From Cardiocondyla obscurior (taxonomy: Eukaryota; Arthropoda; Insecta; Hymenoptera; Formicidae): a stretch of DNA of 64,000 nt. A program made the translations under genes and the position numbers. Location of the stretch: contig NW_027228789.1 of the NCBI RefSeq assembly GCF_019399895.1, positions 2,501 to 66,500 on the forward strand. The letters run 5' to 3'. The notes beneath the pieces were generated by a model, which did no database searches, had not been told where the DNA came from, and was given only the letters and a program-made list of their open reading frames with translations. Below are positions 47,101-60,117 of the stretch, piece by piece (position 1 is the first letter of the stretch; every line of letters begins with the position of its first letter).

Positions 47101-49520
47101 AAAGAAATTTTTGAAAATCTGACCACGTGACGTCGTGCGGTGACGTCAGCAGATGCCCACGTGACCATTTTTAGCGTCCTACTTTTTCCAGGGGCGAAGA
47201 TATTGACGAAAAACAAAAAAGAAATTTTTGAAAATCTGACCACGTGACGTCGTGCGGTGACGTCAGCAGATGCCCACGTGACCATTTTTGCGTCCTACCC
47301 TTTCCAGGGGCGAAGATATTGACGAAAAACGAAAAAAATTTTGAAAATCTGACCACGTGACGTCGTGCGGTGACGTCAGCAGATGCCCACGTGACCATTT
47401 TTAGCGTTCTATTTTTCCAGAAGCGAAGATATTGACGAAAACGAAAAAAATTTTTGAAAATCTGACCACGTGACGTCGTGCGGTGACGTCAGCAGATGCC
47501 CACGTGACCATTTTTCAGCGTCCTACCTTTCCAGGGGCGAAAATATTGACGAAAAACGAAAAAAAATTTTTGAAAATCTGGCAACGTATCATTGCGGTGA
47601 CGTCAGCAGATGCCCACGTGACCATTTTCAGCGTTCTACTTTCACCAGAGGCAAAGATATTGACAAAAACGAAAAAATTTTTGAAAATCTGGCAACAAAT
47701 CGTCGTGCGGTGACGTCAGCAGATGCCCACGTGACCATTTTCAGCGTTCTATCTTCACCAGAAGCAAAGATATTGACAAAAACGAAAAAAAATTTTTGAA
47801 AATCTGACCACGTGACGTCGTGCGGTGACGTCAGCAGATGCCCACGTGACCATTTTTAGCGTCCTACCCCTTCAGGGGCGAAGATATTGACGAAAAACAA
47901 AAAAAAATTTTTGAAAATCTGACCACGTGACGTCGTGCGGTGACGTCAGCAGATGCCCACGTGACCATTTTAGCGTCTACCCTCTCCAAAGGCGAAGATA
48001 TTGACGAAAAACAAAAAAAATTTTTGAAAATTTGACCACGTGACGTCGTGCGGTGACGTCAGCAGATGCCCACGTGACCATTTTTAGCGTCCTATTCCTC
48101 CAGAAGCGGAGATATTGACGAAAAACAAAAAAATTTTTGAAAATCTGACAACGTGACGTCGTGCGGTGACGTCAGCAGATGCCCACGTGACCATTTTTAG
48201 CGTCCTACCCCTCCAGAAGCGAAATATTGACGAAAAACGAAAAAATTTTTGAAAATCTGATCACGTGACGTCGTGCGGTGACGTCAGCAGATGCCCACGT
48301 GACCATTTTTAGCGTCCTACCCCTCCAGGAGCGAGAGATATTGACGAAAAACGAAAAAAATTTTTGAAAATCTGACCACGTGACGTCGTGCTGTGACGTC
48401 AGCAGATGCCCACGTGACCATTTTTAGCGTCCTACCTTTCCAGAAGCGAAGATATTGACGAAAAACAAAAAAATTTTTGAAAATCTGACCACGTGACGTC
48501 GTGCGGTGACGTCAGCAGATGCCCACGTGACCATTTTTAGCGTCCTACTTCCTCCAGGGGCGAAGATATTGACGAAAAACGAAAAAAAATTTTTGAAAAT
48601 CTGACCACGTGACGTCGTGCGGTGACGTCAGCAGATGCCCACGTGACCATTTTTAGCGTCCTACCTTTCCAGGGCGAAGATATTGACGAAAAACGAAAAA
48701 AATTTTTGAAAATCTGACCACGTGACGTCGTGCGGTGACGTCAGCAGATGCCCACGTGATTATTTTTTGCGTTTTATTTTTTCCAGAAGCGAAGATATTG
48801 ACGAAAAACGAAAAAGAAGTTTTTGAAAATTTGACCACGTGACGTCGTGCGGTGACGTCAGCAGATGCCCACGTGACCATTTTTAGCGTTTTACTTCATT
48901 CAGGGGCGAAGATATCGACGAAAAACGAAAAAAAAATTTTTGAAAATCTGACCACGTGACTTCGTGCGGTGACGTCAGCAGATGCCCACGTGACCATTTT
49001 TTGCGTTCTACCTTTTCCAGGGGCGATGATATTGACGAAAATCGAAAAAGAAATTTTTAAAAATCTGACCACGTGACGTCGTGCGGTGACGTCAGCAAAT
49101 GCCGACGTGACCATTTTTTGCGTCCTATTCTCTCCAGAAGCGAAGATATTGATGAAAAACGAAAAAGAAATTTTTGAAAATCTGACAACGTGACGTCGTG
49201 CGGTGACGTCAGCAGATGCCCACGTGACCATTTTTAGCGTTTTACCTTCTCCAGGGGCAAAAATATTGACGAAAAACAAAAAACAAATTTTTAAAAATCT
49301 GACCACGTGACGTCGTGCGGTAACGTCAGAACATGCTCACGTGACCATTTTTAGAGTCCTAACTTCTCCAGAAGCGAGGATATTGACGAAAAACGAAAAA
49401 AAAATTTTTGAAAATCTGACCACGTGACGTCGTGCGGTGACGTCAGCAGATGCCCACGTGACCATTTTTAGCGTCCTACCCTTTCCAGGAACGAAGATAT
49501 TGACGAAAAACGAAAAAAAA

Positions 49521-52500
49521 ATTTTTGAAAATCTGGCAAAGAATCATCGTGCGGTGACGTCAGCAGATGCTCACGAAACAATTTTCAGCGTTCTACCTAC
49601 ACCAGAAGCAAAAATATTGACAATAAACGAAAAAGAAATTTTTTTAAATCTGGCAATAATCATCGTGCGGTGACGTCAGCAGATGCCCACGTGACCATTT
49701 TCAGCGTTCTACCTTCACCAAAAGCAGAGATATTGACAAAAAACGAAAAAAGAATTTTTGAAAATCTGGCAAAGAATCATCGTGCGGTGACGTCAGAAGA
49801 TGCCCACGTAACAATTTTCAGCGTTCTACCTCCACCAGAAACAGAGATATTGACAAAAAACAAAAAAAGAATTTTTGAAAATCTGGCAAAGAATCATCGT
49901 GCGGTGACGTCAGCAGATGCTCACGAAACAATTTTCAGCGTTCTACCTACACCAGAAGCAAAAATATTGACAAAAAACGAAAAAGAAATTTTTTAAAATC
50001 TGGCAATAATCATCGTGCGGTGACGTCAGCAGATGCCCACGTAACAATTTTCAGCGTTCTACCTCCACCAAAAGCAGAGATATTGACAAAAACGAAAAAA
50101 ATTTTTGAAAATCTGGCAACAATCATCGTGCGGTGACGTCAGCAGATGCCCACGTGACCATTTTCAGCGTTCTACCTTCACCAGAAGCAAAGATATTGAC
50201 AAAAACGAAAAAAATTTTTAAAATTTGGCAACGTATCATCGTGCGGTGACGTCAGCAGATGCCCACGTGACCATTTTCAGCGTTCTACCTTCACCAGAAG
50301 CAGAGATATTGACAAAAAACAAAAATTTTTAAAATCTGGCAACGAATCATCGTGCGGTGACGTCAGCAGATGCCCACGTGACCATTTTCAGCGTTCTACT
50401 TTCACCAGAAGCAGAGATATTGACAAAAACGAAAAAAATTTTGAAAATCTGGCAACAAATCTTCGTGCTGTGACGTCAGCAGATGCCCACGTGATCATTT
50501 TCAGCGTTCTACCTTCACCAGAAGCAAAGATATTGACAAAAAACGAAAAAAAAATTTTTGAAAATCTGGCAACGAATCATCGTGCGGTGACGTCAGCAGA
50601 TGCCCACGTGACCATTTTCAGCGTTCTACCTTCACCAGAAGCAAAGATATTGACAAAAAAAAAAAATTTTTAAAATCTGGCAACGAATCATCGTGCGGTG
50701 ACGTCAGCAGATGCCCACGTGACCATTTTCAGCGTTCTACCTTTACCAGAAGCAAAGATATTGACAAAAAACAAAAAAAAATTTTTGAAAATCTGGCAAA
50801 GAATCATCGTGCGGTGACGTCAGCAGATGCCCACGTGACCATTTTCAGCGTTCTACCTTCACCAGAAACAGAGATATTGACAAAAAACGAAAAAAATTTT
50901 TGAAAATCTGGCAACGAATCATCGTGCGGTGACGTCAGCAGATGCCCACGTGACTATTTTCAGCGTTCTACCTCCACCAGAAGCAAAGATATTGACAAAA
51001 ACGAAAAAAATTTTTGAAAATCTGGCAACGTATCATCGTGCGGTGACGTCAGCAGATGCCCACGTGACCATTTTCAGCGTTCTACTTTCACCAGAGAAAG
51101 ATATTGACAAAAAACGAAAAAAATTTTTCAAAATCTAACAACGTATCATTGTGCGGTGACGTCAGCAGATGCCCACGTGACTATTTTCAGCGTTCTACTT
51201 TCACCAGAAGCAGAGATATTGACAAAAACAAAAAAATTTTTGAAAATCTGGCAACGAATCATCGTGCGGTGACGTCAGCAGATGCCCACGTGACCATTTT
51301 CAGCGTTCTACTTTCACCAGAGGCAGAGATATTGACAAAAAACGAAAAAAGAATTTTTGAAAATCTGGCAATTAATCATAGTGCGGTGACGTCAGCTGAT
51401 GCCCACGTGACCATTGTCAGCGTTCTACCTTCACCAGAAGCAAAGATATTGACAAAAACAAAAAAAATTTTTGAAAATCTGACAACGTGACGTCGTGCGG
51501 TGACGTCAGCAGATGCCCACGTGACCATTTTCAGCGTTCTACCTTCCCAGAAGCGAGATATTGACGAAAAACGAAAAAAATTTTTGAAAATCTGACCACG
51601 TGACGTCGTGCGGTGACGTCAGCAGATGCCCACGTGACCATTTTCAGCGTTCTACCCTTTCCAGGAACGAAGATATTGACAAAAACGAAAAAAAATTTTT
51701 GAAAATCTGGCAACGAATCATCGTGCGGTGACGTCAGCAGATGCCCACGTGACTATTTTCAGCGTTCTACCTTCACCAGAAGCAAAGATATTGACAAAAA
51801 CGAAAAAAAATTTTTAAAATCTGGCAATAATCATCGTGCGGTGACGTCAGCAGATGCCCACGTGACCATTTTCAGCGTTCTACCTTCACCAGAAGCAAAA
51901 TATTGACGAAAAACAAAAAAAATTTTTGAAAATCTGACAACGTGACGTCGTGCGGTGACGTCAGCAGATGCCCACGTGACCATTTTCAGCGTTCTACCTT
52001 CTCCAGAAGCGAAGATATTGACAAAAACGAAAAAAATTTTTGAAAATCTGACAACGTGACGTCGTGCGGTGACGTCAGCAGATGCCCACGTGACCATTTT
52101 CAGCGTCCTTTCCAGGAACGAAGATATTGACAAAAACGAAAAAAATTTTTGAAAATCTGGCAACGAATCATCGTGCGGTGACGTCAGCAGATGCCCACGT
52201 GACCATTTTCAGCGTTCTACCTTCACCAGAAGCAAAGATATTGACAATAAACGAAAAAGAAATTTTTTTAAATCTGGCAATAATCATCGTGCGGTGACGT
52301 CAGCAGATGCCCACGTGACCATTTTCAGCGTTCTACCTTCACCAAAAGCAGAGATATTGACAAAAAACGAAAGAAGAATTTTTGAAAATCTGGCAACGAA
52401 TCATCGTGCGGTGACATCAGCAGATGCCCACGTGACCATTTTCAGCGTTCTACCTTCACCAGAAGCAGAGATATTGACAAAAAACAAAAAAAATTTTTGA

Positions 52501-55500
52501 AAATCTGGCAACGAATCATCGTGCGGTGACGTCAGCAGATGCCCACGTGACTATTTTCAGCGTTCTACCTTCACCAGAAGCAAAGATATTGACAAAAACG
52601 AAAAAAAATTTTTGAAAATCTGGCAATAATCATCGTGCGGTGACGTCAGCAGATGCCCACGTGACCATTTTCAGCGTTCTACCTTCACCAGAAGCAGAGA
52701 TATTGACAAAAACGAAAAAAATTTTTGAAAATCTGGCAACAATCATCGTGCGGTGACGTCAGCAGATGCCCACGTGACCATTTTCAGCGTTCTACCTCCA
52801 CCAGAAGCAAAGATATTGACAAAAAACGAAAAAAATTTTTTAAATTTGGCAACGTATCATTGTGCGGTGACGTCAGCAGATGCCCACGTGACAATTTTCA
52901 GCGTTCTACCTTCACCAGAAGCAGAGATATTGACAAAAAACAAAAAAAAAATTTTTTAAAATCTGGCAAAGAATCATCGTGCGGTGACGTCAACAGATGC
53001 CCACGTAACAATTTTCAGCGTTCTACTCTCACCAGAAGCAGAGATATTGACAAAAAACGAAAAAAAAATTTTTGAAAATTTTGCAACAAATCTTCGTGCT
53101 GTGACGTCAGCAGATGTTCACGTGACCATTTTCAGCGTTCTACCTTCACCAGAAGCAAAGATATTGACAAAAAACGAAAAAAGAATTTTTGAAAATCTAA
53201 CAAAGAATCATCGTGCGGCGACGTCAGCAGATGCCCACGTGATCATTTTCAGCGTTCTACCTTCACCAGAAGCAAAGATATTGACAAAAAACGAAAAAAA
53301 AATTTTTTTTAATTTGGCAACGAATCTTTGTGCGATGACGTCAGCAGATGCCCACGTGACCATTTTCAGCGTTCTACCTTCACCAGAAGCAAAGATATTG
53401 ACAAAGAACAAAAAAAAAATTTTTGAAAATCTGGCAAAGAATCATCGTGCGGTGACGTCAGCAGATGCCCACGTGACCATTTTCTGCGTTCTACCTTCAC
53501 CAGAAACAGAGATATTGACAAAAAACGAAAAAAATTTTTGAAAATCTGTCAAAGAATCATCGTGCGGTGACGTCAGCAGATGCCCACGTAACAATTTTCA
53601 GCGTTCTACCTCCACCAAAAGCAAAGATATTATCAGAAAACGATACAAAAATTTTTCAAAAACTGGCAACGTATCATCGTGCGGTGACGTCAGCAGATGC
53701 CCACGTAACCATTTTAGCGTTCTATTTTCACCAAGAGAAAAGATATTGACAAAAAACGAAAAAAAATTTTTTGAACATCTGGCAACGTATCATTGTGCGG
53801 TGACGTCAACAGATGCCCACGTGACTATTTTCAGCGTTCTACTTTCACCAGAAGCAGAGATATTGACAAAAAACAAAAAAACGATTTTTGAAAATCTGGC
53901 AAAGAATCATCGTGCGGTGACGTCAGCAGATGCCCACGTGACTATTTTCAGCGTTCTACTTTCACCAGAAGCAGAGATATTGACAAAAAACAAAAAAATT
54001 TTTGAAAATCTGGCAAAGAATCATCGTGCGGTGACGTCAGCAAATGCCCACGTGACCATTTTCAGCGTTCTACCTTCACCAAAAGCAGAATTATTGACAA
54101 AAAACAAAAAAGAAATTTTTAAAAATTTGGCAACGTATCATTGTACGGTGACGTCATCAGATGCCCACGTGACCATTTTCAGCGTTCTACCTTCACCAGA
54201 AGCAAAGATATTGACAAAAAACGAAAAAAAAATTTTTGAAAATCTGGCAAAGAATCATAATGCGGTGACGTTAGCAGATGCCCACGTGACCATTTTCAGC
54301 GTTCTATCTTCACCAGAAACAGAGATATTGAAAAAAAAACAAAAAAAATTTTTTGAAAATCTGGCAACGTATCATTGTGCGGTGACGTCAGCAAATGCCC
54401 ACGTAACAATTTTCATCGTTCTATTTCCACCAGAAGCAAAAATATTGACAATAAACGAAAAAAAAATTTTTGAAAATCTGGCAACGAATCTTCGTGCGGT
54501 GACGTCGGCAGATGCCCACGTGACCATTTTCAACGTTTTATCTCCACCAGAAGCAGAGATATTGACAAAAAACGATAAAAAATTTTACAAAATCTTACAA
54601 AAAATCAGTGCTGTGACGTCAGCAGATGCCCACGTAACAATTTTCAGCGTTCTATTTCACCACGAGCAAAAATATTGACAAAAAACGAAAAAAAAATTTT
54701 TGAAAATCTGGCAATGTATCATTGTGCAGTGACGTCAGTAGATGCCCACGTGACCATTTTCAGCGTTCTATTCTCACCAAAAGCAGAAATATTGACAAAT
54801 AACAAAAAAAAAATTTTTTTTTAAATGGCAACGAATCATTGTGCGGTGACGTCAGCAAATGCCCACGTGACCATTTTCAGCGTTCTACCTCCAACTGAAG
54901 CATAAATATTGACAAAAAACGATAAAAAATTTTACAAAATCTGGCAAAGAATCAGTGCTGTGACGTCAGCAGATGCCAACGTAACAATTTTCAGCGTTCT
55001 ATTTCACCACGAGCAAAAATATTGACAAAAAAAGAAAAAAAAATTTTTGAAAATCTGGCAACGTATCATTGTGCAGTGACGTCAGTAGATGCTTACGTGA
55101 CCATTTTCAGCGTTCTATCTTCACCAGAAGCATAGATATTGACAAAAAACAAAAAACAAGTTTTTGAAAATCTGGCAACGAATCTTCGTGCGGTGACGTC
55201 AGCAGATGCCCACGTGACAATTTTCAGCGTTGTATCCCCACCAAAAGCGGAGATATTGACAAAAAACAAAAAAAAATTTTTAATTCTGGCAACGTATCAT
55301 CGTGCGGTGACGTCAGCAGATGCCCACGTGACCATTTTCAGCGTTCTACTTCACCAGAAGCATAGATATTGACAAAAACAAAAAAATTTTTGAAAATCTG
55401 GCAACGAATCAGTGCGGTGACGTCAGCAGATGCCCACGTGACAATTTTCAGCGTTCTATTCCCAGAAGGGCAGAGCTACGTGATTATTTTTAGCGTTCTA

Positions 55501-55555
55501 CTTCCACCAGACGCGGAGATATTGACAAAGAACAAAAAAAAAATTTTTGAAGTTT
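49521..55555 (+). repeat. Satellite subtype 2 (ATCATCGTGC form)
   Basis: Monomers mostly read CTGGCAACGAATCATCGTGC or CTGGCAAAGAATCATCGTGC, followed by TTTTCAGCGTTCTACCTTCA and CCAGAAGC. TGACGTCA and one CACGTG remain. A short block of subtype 1 units sits inside near 51480-52080. More variable than subtype 1. Confidence 0.8.
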
Positions 55556-57436
55556 TGGCAACGTAGCACTGTGCGGTGACGTCAGCAAATGCCCACATGA
55601 CAATTTTGAGCGTTCTATTCCCATTAAGGGCGGAGATATTGACAAAAATCGAAAAAAAATATTTTGAAATTCTAACAACGTAGCATCGTGCGGTGACGTC
55701 AGCAGATGCCCACGTGAAAATTTTCAGCGTTTCACCCCCACCAAGGGCGAAAATATTGACAAAAAACAAAAAAACAAATTTTTAAATTTTAACAACGTAG
55801 CATCGTGCGGTGACGTCAGCAGATGCCCACGTGACCATTTTCAACGTTCTACCCCCACCAAAAGCGGAGATATTGACAAAAACAAAAAAAAAATTATTGA
55901 AATTTCAACAACGTAGCATCGTGCAGTGACGTCAGCAGATGCCCACGTGACTATTTTCAGCGTTCTACTTTCATCAAAAACGAAAATATTGTCGAAAAAC
56001 AAAAAATAAAATTTTAAAAATCTGGCAAAGTAGCATCGTACGGTGACGTCAGCAAATGACTACGTAAGAATTTTCAGCGTTCTACCTTCACCAAAGACAG
56101 AGATATTGTCAAAAAGCAAAAAAAAAATTATTTTTAATCTGGCAACGTAGCATCGTGCGGTAACGTCAGCAGATTTTCACGTGACCATTTTCAGCTTTCT
56201 ACTTTCACCTGAAGCTGAAATATTGACGAAGAACGAAAAAAAAAATTTTTTTTTATCTGGCAACGTAGCATTGTGCGGTGACGTCAGCAAATGCCCACGT
56301 AACCATTTTCAGTGCTTTACTCCCACCAGGGGCGGAAAAATTGACGAAAAACGAAAAAGGAATTTTTGAACATTTGGCAACGTAGCATCGTGCCGTGACG
56401 TCAGCCAATTCCCACGTAACCATTTTCAGTGCTTTACCCCCACCAGGGGCGGAAAACTTGACGAAAAACGAAAAAGTAATTTTTGAACATCTGGCAACGT
56501 AGCATCGTGCGGTAACGTCAGCAGATGCCCACGTAATCATTTTCAGCGTTCTACTTCCACCAAAATCTGAGAAATTGACGAAAAACGAATATCAAATTTT
56601 TTCAAATCTGGCAACGTAGCATTGTGCGGTGACGTCAGCAGATGTTCACGTGACCATTTTCAGCGTTCTATTTCCACCAGGAACAAAGATATTAACGAAA
56701 AACGAAAAAAATATTTTTGAAGTTTTAACAACGTAGCATCATGCGGTAACATCAGCAAATGCCCACGTGACCATTTTCAACGTACTATTTCTACCAAAAG
56801 CGAAGATATCGACAAAAAACAAAAAAAAAAGTTTTTGAAATTCTAACAAGGTAGCATTGTGCGGTGACGTCAGCAGATGCCCACGTGACCATTTTCAGCG
56901 TTCTACCCCCACCAGGAGCAAAGATATTAACAAAAAACAAAAAAAAATATTTGAAGTTTTACCAACGTAGCATCGTGCGGTAACGTCAGCAGATTCCCAC
57001 GTGACCATTTTCAGCGTTCTACTTTCACCAGGAGCTGAAATATTGACGAAAAATGAAAAAAAAATTTTTTTTAATCTGGCAACGTAGCATCGTGCGGTGA
57101 CGTCAGCAGATGCCCACGTAACCATTTTCAGTGCTCTACCCTTACCAGGAGCGGAAAAATTGACGAAAAACGAAAAAGTATTTTTTTAACATCTGGCAAC
57201 GTAGCATCGTGCGGTGACGTCAGCAGATGCCCACATGACCATTTTCAGCGTTCTACTTCCACCAGGTGCTGAGATATTGACAAAAACCGAAAAAAAACAT
57301 TTTGAAAATTTGGCAATGTAGCATTTTACGGTGACGTCAGCAGATGCCCACGTGACCATTTTCAGCGTTTAACCTCCACCAGAGGCCGAGATATGGCCAA
57401 AAAACAAAAAAAAAATTTTTTTAATTTTGTTACGTA
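55556..57436 (+). repeat. Satellite subtype 3 (GTAGCATCGTGC form)
   Basis: Monomers read GGCAACGTAGCATCGTGCGG; TGACGTCA is usually kept but CACGTG is often changed (CACGTAA, CACATGA). This is the same variant as the inverted pair at 9550-9782. Sequence divergence between neighbours is clearly higher than in the core. Confidence 0.75.
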
Positions 57437-58196
57437 GCATTGTGCGATACTTGAAAAAAATGCATACGGGCTTATTCCGAGCTTTCTACTTTCATCGGTA
57501 CTCAAGATATGGTTAAAAAACAATAAATAATATTTTTGACATCAAGCAACGTAGCATTGTGCGGAACTTGAAAAAAATGCATACGGGCCTATTTCGAGCT
57601 TTCTACTTTCACCAGTAGCCAAAAAATGGCCAAAAAACGAAAAAAATGTTTTTAAAATCTGTTATCGTAGCATTGTGCGGCTTTTAAAGAAAATGCATAA
57701 GGGCTCATATCGAGTTTTCTATTTTACCAATAGCCGAGATATGGCCAAAAAACAATAAAAATAATTTTTGAAATCTGGCAACGTAACATTGTGCGGAACT
57801 TGAAGAAAATGCATACGGGCCTATTCCGAGCTTTCTACTTTCATCGGTAGCTGAAATATGGCCAAAAACAAAAAAAATATTTTTGAAATCTGTTAACGTA
57901 GCATTGTGCGAAACTGAAAGAAAATGCATACGGGCCTATTCCGAGCTTTTTACTTTCATCAGTAGCCGAGAAATGGCCAATAAACGAAAAAAAATATTTT
58001 TTTAATCTGTTAACGTAGCATTGTGCGGAACTTGAGAAAAATGCATACGGGCCTATTCCGAGCTTTCCACTTTCACCAGTAGCCGAGATATGATCAAAAA
58101 ACAAAAAAAAAATATTTTTGAAATCTGTTAACGTAGCATTGTGCGAAACTTGAAAAAAATGCATACGGGCCTATTCCGAGTTTTCTACTTTCACCA
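57437..58196 (+). repeat. Right edge of satellite: old monomers lacking CRE and E-box
   Basis: Seven units with GCATTGTGCG (or close variants) at about 57437, 57553, 57670, 57789, 57902, 58019 and 58137. After GTGCG they read GAACTTGAAAAAAATGCATA then CGGGCCTATTCCGAGC, instead of the TGACGTCA / CACGTG block, and rejoin the core monomer at TTTCTACTTTCACCAG. Spacing is about 113-118 bp. The last unit is cut by the LTR at 58197. Confidence 0.8.
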
Positions 58197-58733
58197 TGTT
58201 GTAACCCGAACCCCGTTACAACACGGAACATGACGCAAGGCATTTCGGCATAAGATCTCGTAATAAAATAACATCGGATAATGCGATATCAGCAAACCTC
58301 CTTAAGCAATTAAATCATAAGAAATAAAAGAGAGAAACAATTGCGAGAACTTATTGCCGAAATCGCTAAGGTTGCATTCGCCGAACAACCGAAGTTCGGC
58401 ATTGCAACCCAATGACGCCAAGGCCCTGCGTCACTATTAAATAACCGCGGACCGTCACGGGCGGGCAGTCACGTCAGAGTCCGTGTAGTAAACCAATACC
58501 GTGTAGTGATTAAAGTTCGGTCGCGTGCCGTGAAAGAGGAGACCTCGCGGAGCCGAGGACGCGTGATAACGCCGGAACGCGCACCGAACTAACCAATGGA
58601 AAATCAGGAGAAGCGAAAGAACTGTAACACCGAACCAATTAAAGAATGAAGTATTTATTCTGATATCTTAAAATTATCGCCCTTTCCCACGGATCCCGAA
58701 GGACGGACCCCGTGCACCGGCTGCGGTGCAACA
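58197..58733. mobile_element. Solo LTR, copy 1 (TGTTGTAACCCG...GTGCAACA)
   Basis: A 537 bp unit starting TGTTGTAACCCGAACCCCGT and ending CTGCGGTGCAACA; about 90 percent or more alike to the copy at 62568-63119 by eye. TG...CA ends and no coding content point to a solo LTR. The flanks do not form a target duplication (ACCA left, GGAC right). It lies exactly between the last satellite unit and a gene fragment, so one side has been exchanged. Confidence 0.75.
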
Positions 58734-58873
58734 GGACATTATACAAATATTTGTAAAGAAGGATCATCTAATAGTTGGATCGAAATTGATGACACGCAAA
58801 TTAGAAAAAGACAATGGCTAAAGATCTTTATATACTTTTTTTACAAAAAATTGATAGAAATAAATATATTTAA
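58734..58873 (+). pseudogene. USP-like catalytic-His fragment (tentative)
   Basis: Directly after the LTR the plus strand reads GHYTNICKEGSSNSWIEIDD followed, after a frame change near 58820, by KDLYILFLQKID and a stop. A Gly-His-Tyr-Thr box, a Trp...Asp-Asp segment about 13 residues later, and a Tyr-Ile-Leu-Phe ending are the arrangement of the His box in ubiquitin-specific protease (C19) domains. Only this tail is present; nothing upstream survives because the LTR and satellite occupy that side. Assignment is by pattern only. Confidence 0.35.
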
Positions 58874-60060
58874 CAAATTGCATATATGGATCAAAAAATA
58901 ATCATTAATGAAAAAAATGTAATAAAATCTGATTGATATTTAATTTAGACATTTATAAAAAATTTGTTAAAAAATAATGATACGAATTAAATTTGATATG
59001 GTGTTTACTAAATTGTAAAGTAGATTTTTCTGCTAAACGTAGCCAAAGATTTTTCTCGAGAATCTCGAGTCATGATAAAATATAAGTTTTTAAAGAATTA
59101 TATATAGAAAATGATTTGTTGAACCGTTGTTGAGATTTGAAAATTTTAATAACTCTGAATTAAAAGCCTCGCATAATGATATGATGATCTTATTGCACGT
59201 ATACGTAACCTCGAAAAACTAACGTTATTCTTGATAACTATAAAATAAGTGACATTTTCCAAAAATTACTTTTTTAAAATAAAAGGTATTTGGTGCGTCT
59301 CGATTACGAGAATGGGCATTGGATGAAGTCTATTCTATTCTATTTAATATTACAAATTTATGTGAAACCGTACAAGCATGAACCTAGGTTTGTCTTGATA
59401 CTTTTAACTTGGAGTAATTTTTTTAATAAAATCTTCTTTAAAAAAATTTTAATACAATTTAAATTTAAAATATTTAAAATAAACTTTACAATTTTTATTA
59501 AAAATGCGTCAATCAATTTTAATATTTTTATAATAGTTGGAAAGCAGTTTTTTCTGCTGAACGAAGCCAAAGATTTTTCTCGATAAACTCGAGTAGTGAT
59601 AAACAAAACTAAATATTGCAAACCTATATAAAAACGTATGAGACGTCAATGAGGCGTCAAATGTAATACTACAACGGAGAGACGAAAAAAATTAATTTGG
59701 TGCGTCTCACGAGTTTGGGCGTCGGATGAGGCCCATTCTATTTTCTATAATATTACAAACACATGTCGAACCGTACAAGTGTGACACAAGTTTACCCCGA
59801 ACTTGTTATAGCATCAATTTTATCAAACATTTTTCTAAAAAGTATCAATCGTACAGCAAAAATAGATAAAACAAAAAACATGTATTTTATGTACAAACTT
59901 ATATATAAAGGAACACGTTTAGAAAGCGATCGGTTAGACCGTTGTTGAGATCCAAACATCTCAATAACTTAGAATAAAAGATCTCGCGTAATGATACGCT
60001 CGATCACGCTGCTTGTGCATCTAACGCAGAACACTAACGTGTCTCTAAATTATATTATAA
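58874..60060. repeat. Dispersed repeat modules in AT-rich sequence
   Basis: Three modules each occur twice. AGCCAAAGATTTTTCTCGA with a CTCGAGT palindrome-like end is at 59041 and 59565. CCGTTGTTGAGAT with a TAATGATA ending is at 59122 and 59939. GGTGCGTCTC followed by a GGATGA word is at 59292 and 59700. The order differs between the two sets, so it is not a simple tandem duplication. Short AT-rich frames (59290-59586, 59763-59948) show no recognisable protein. Confidence 0.45.
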
Positions 60061-60117
60061 CTACTAAATAAATGATAATCCCCCCAAAACTTACCTTTTT
60101 TAAAAAACAAAAGTTTA

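Larger units (their letters stand above)
25990..49520 (+). repeat. Satellite core subtype 1 (two CACGTG per monomer)
   Basis: Most monomers read CTGACCACGTGACGTCGTGC before the conserved block, so they carry two CACGTG palindromes and one TGACGTCA, four ACGT cores within about 45 bp. TTTTTAGCGTCCTAC is the usual following variant. Subtype 2 monomers are scattered in it, for example near 40570, 42070-42430, 44465, 46200 and 47580. Confidence 0.85.
25886..57436 (+). repeat. Main satellite array, 112-118 bp monomer
   Basis: Continuous head-to-tail array of about 31.5 kb (roughly 275 monomers by length). The word GTGCGGTGACGT starts at 26239, 26352, 26465, 26577 and 26692, giving spacings of 112-115 bp. 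Each monomer has a well conserved ~45 bp block (GTGCGGTGACGTCAGCAGAT then GCCCACGTGACCATTTT), AGCGTCCTA or AGCGTTCTA, a variable ~12 bp stretch, GATATTGACGAAAAAC and an A-tract/T-tract ending GAAAATCTG. Hundred-codon open frames on both strands arise where monomers are multiples of three (114 or 117 bp) and are not genes. No known satellite family is assigned. Confidence 0.95.

Noticed and set aside
25886..57436. CRISPR-like periodicity
   Set aside because: The whole 112-118 bp unit is repeated, with no unique spacers, in a eukaryotic telomeric context; it is a satellite.
26167..57929. Dozens of 60-310 codon frames on both strands inside the satellite, such as 53746-54678 (+) and 27427-28221 (-)
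   Set aside because: They are the same monomer translated over and over and stay open only where successive monomers are multiples of three (114 or 117 bp); frame is lost wherever a monomer is 113, 115 or 116 bp.
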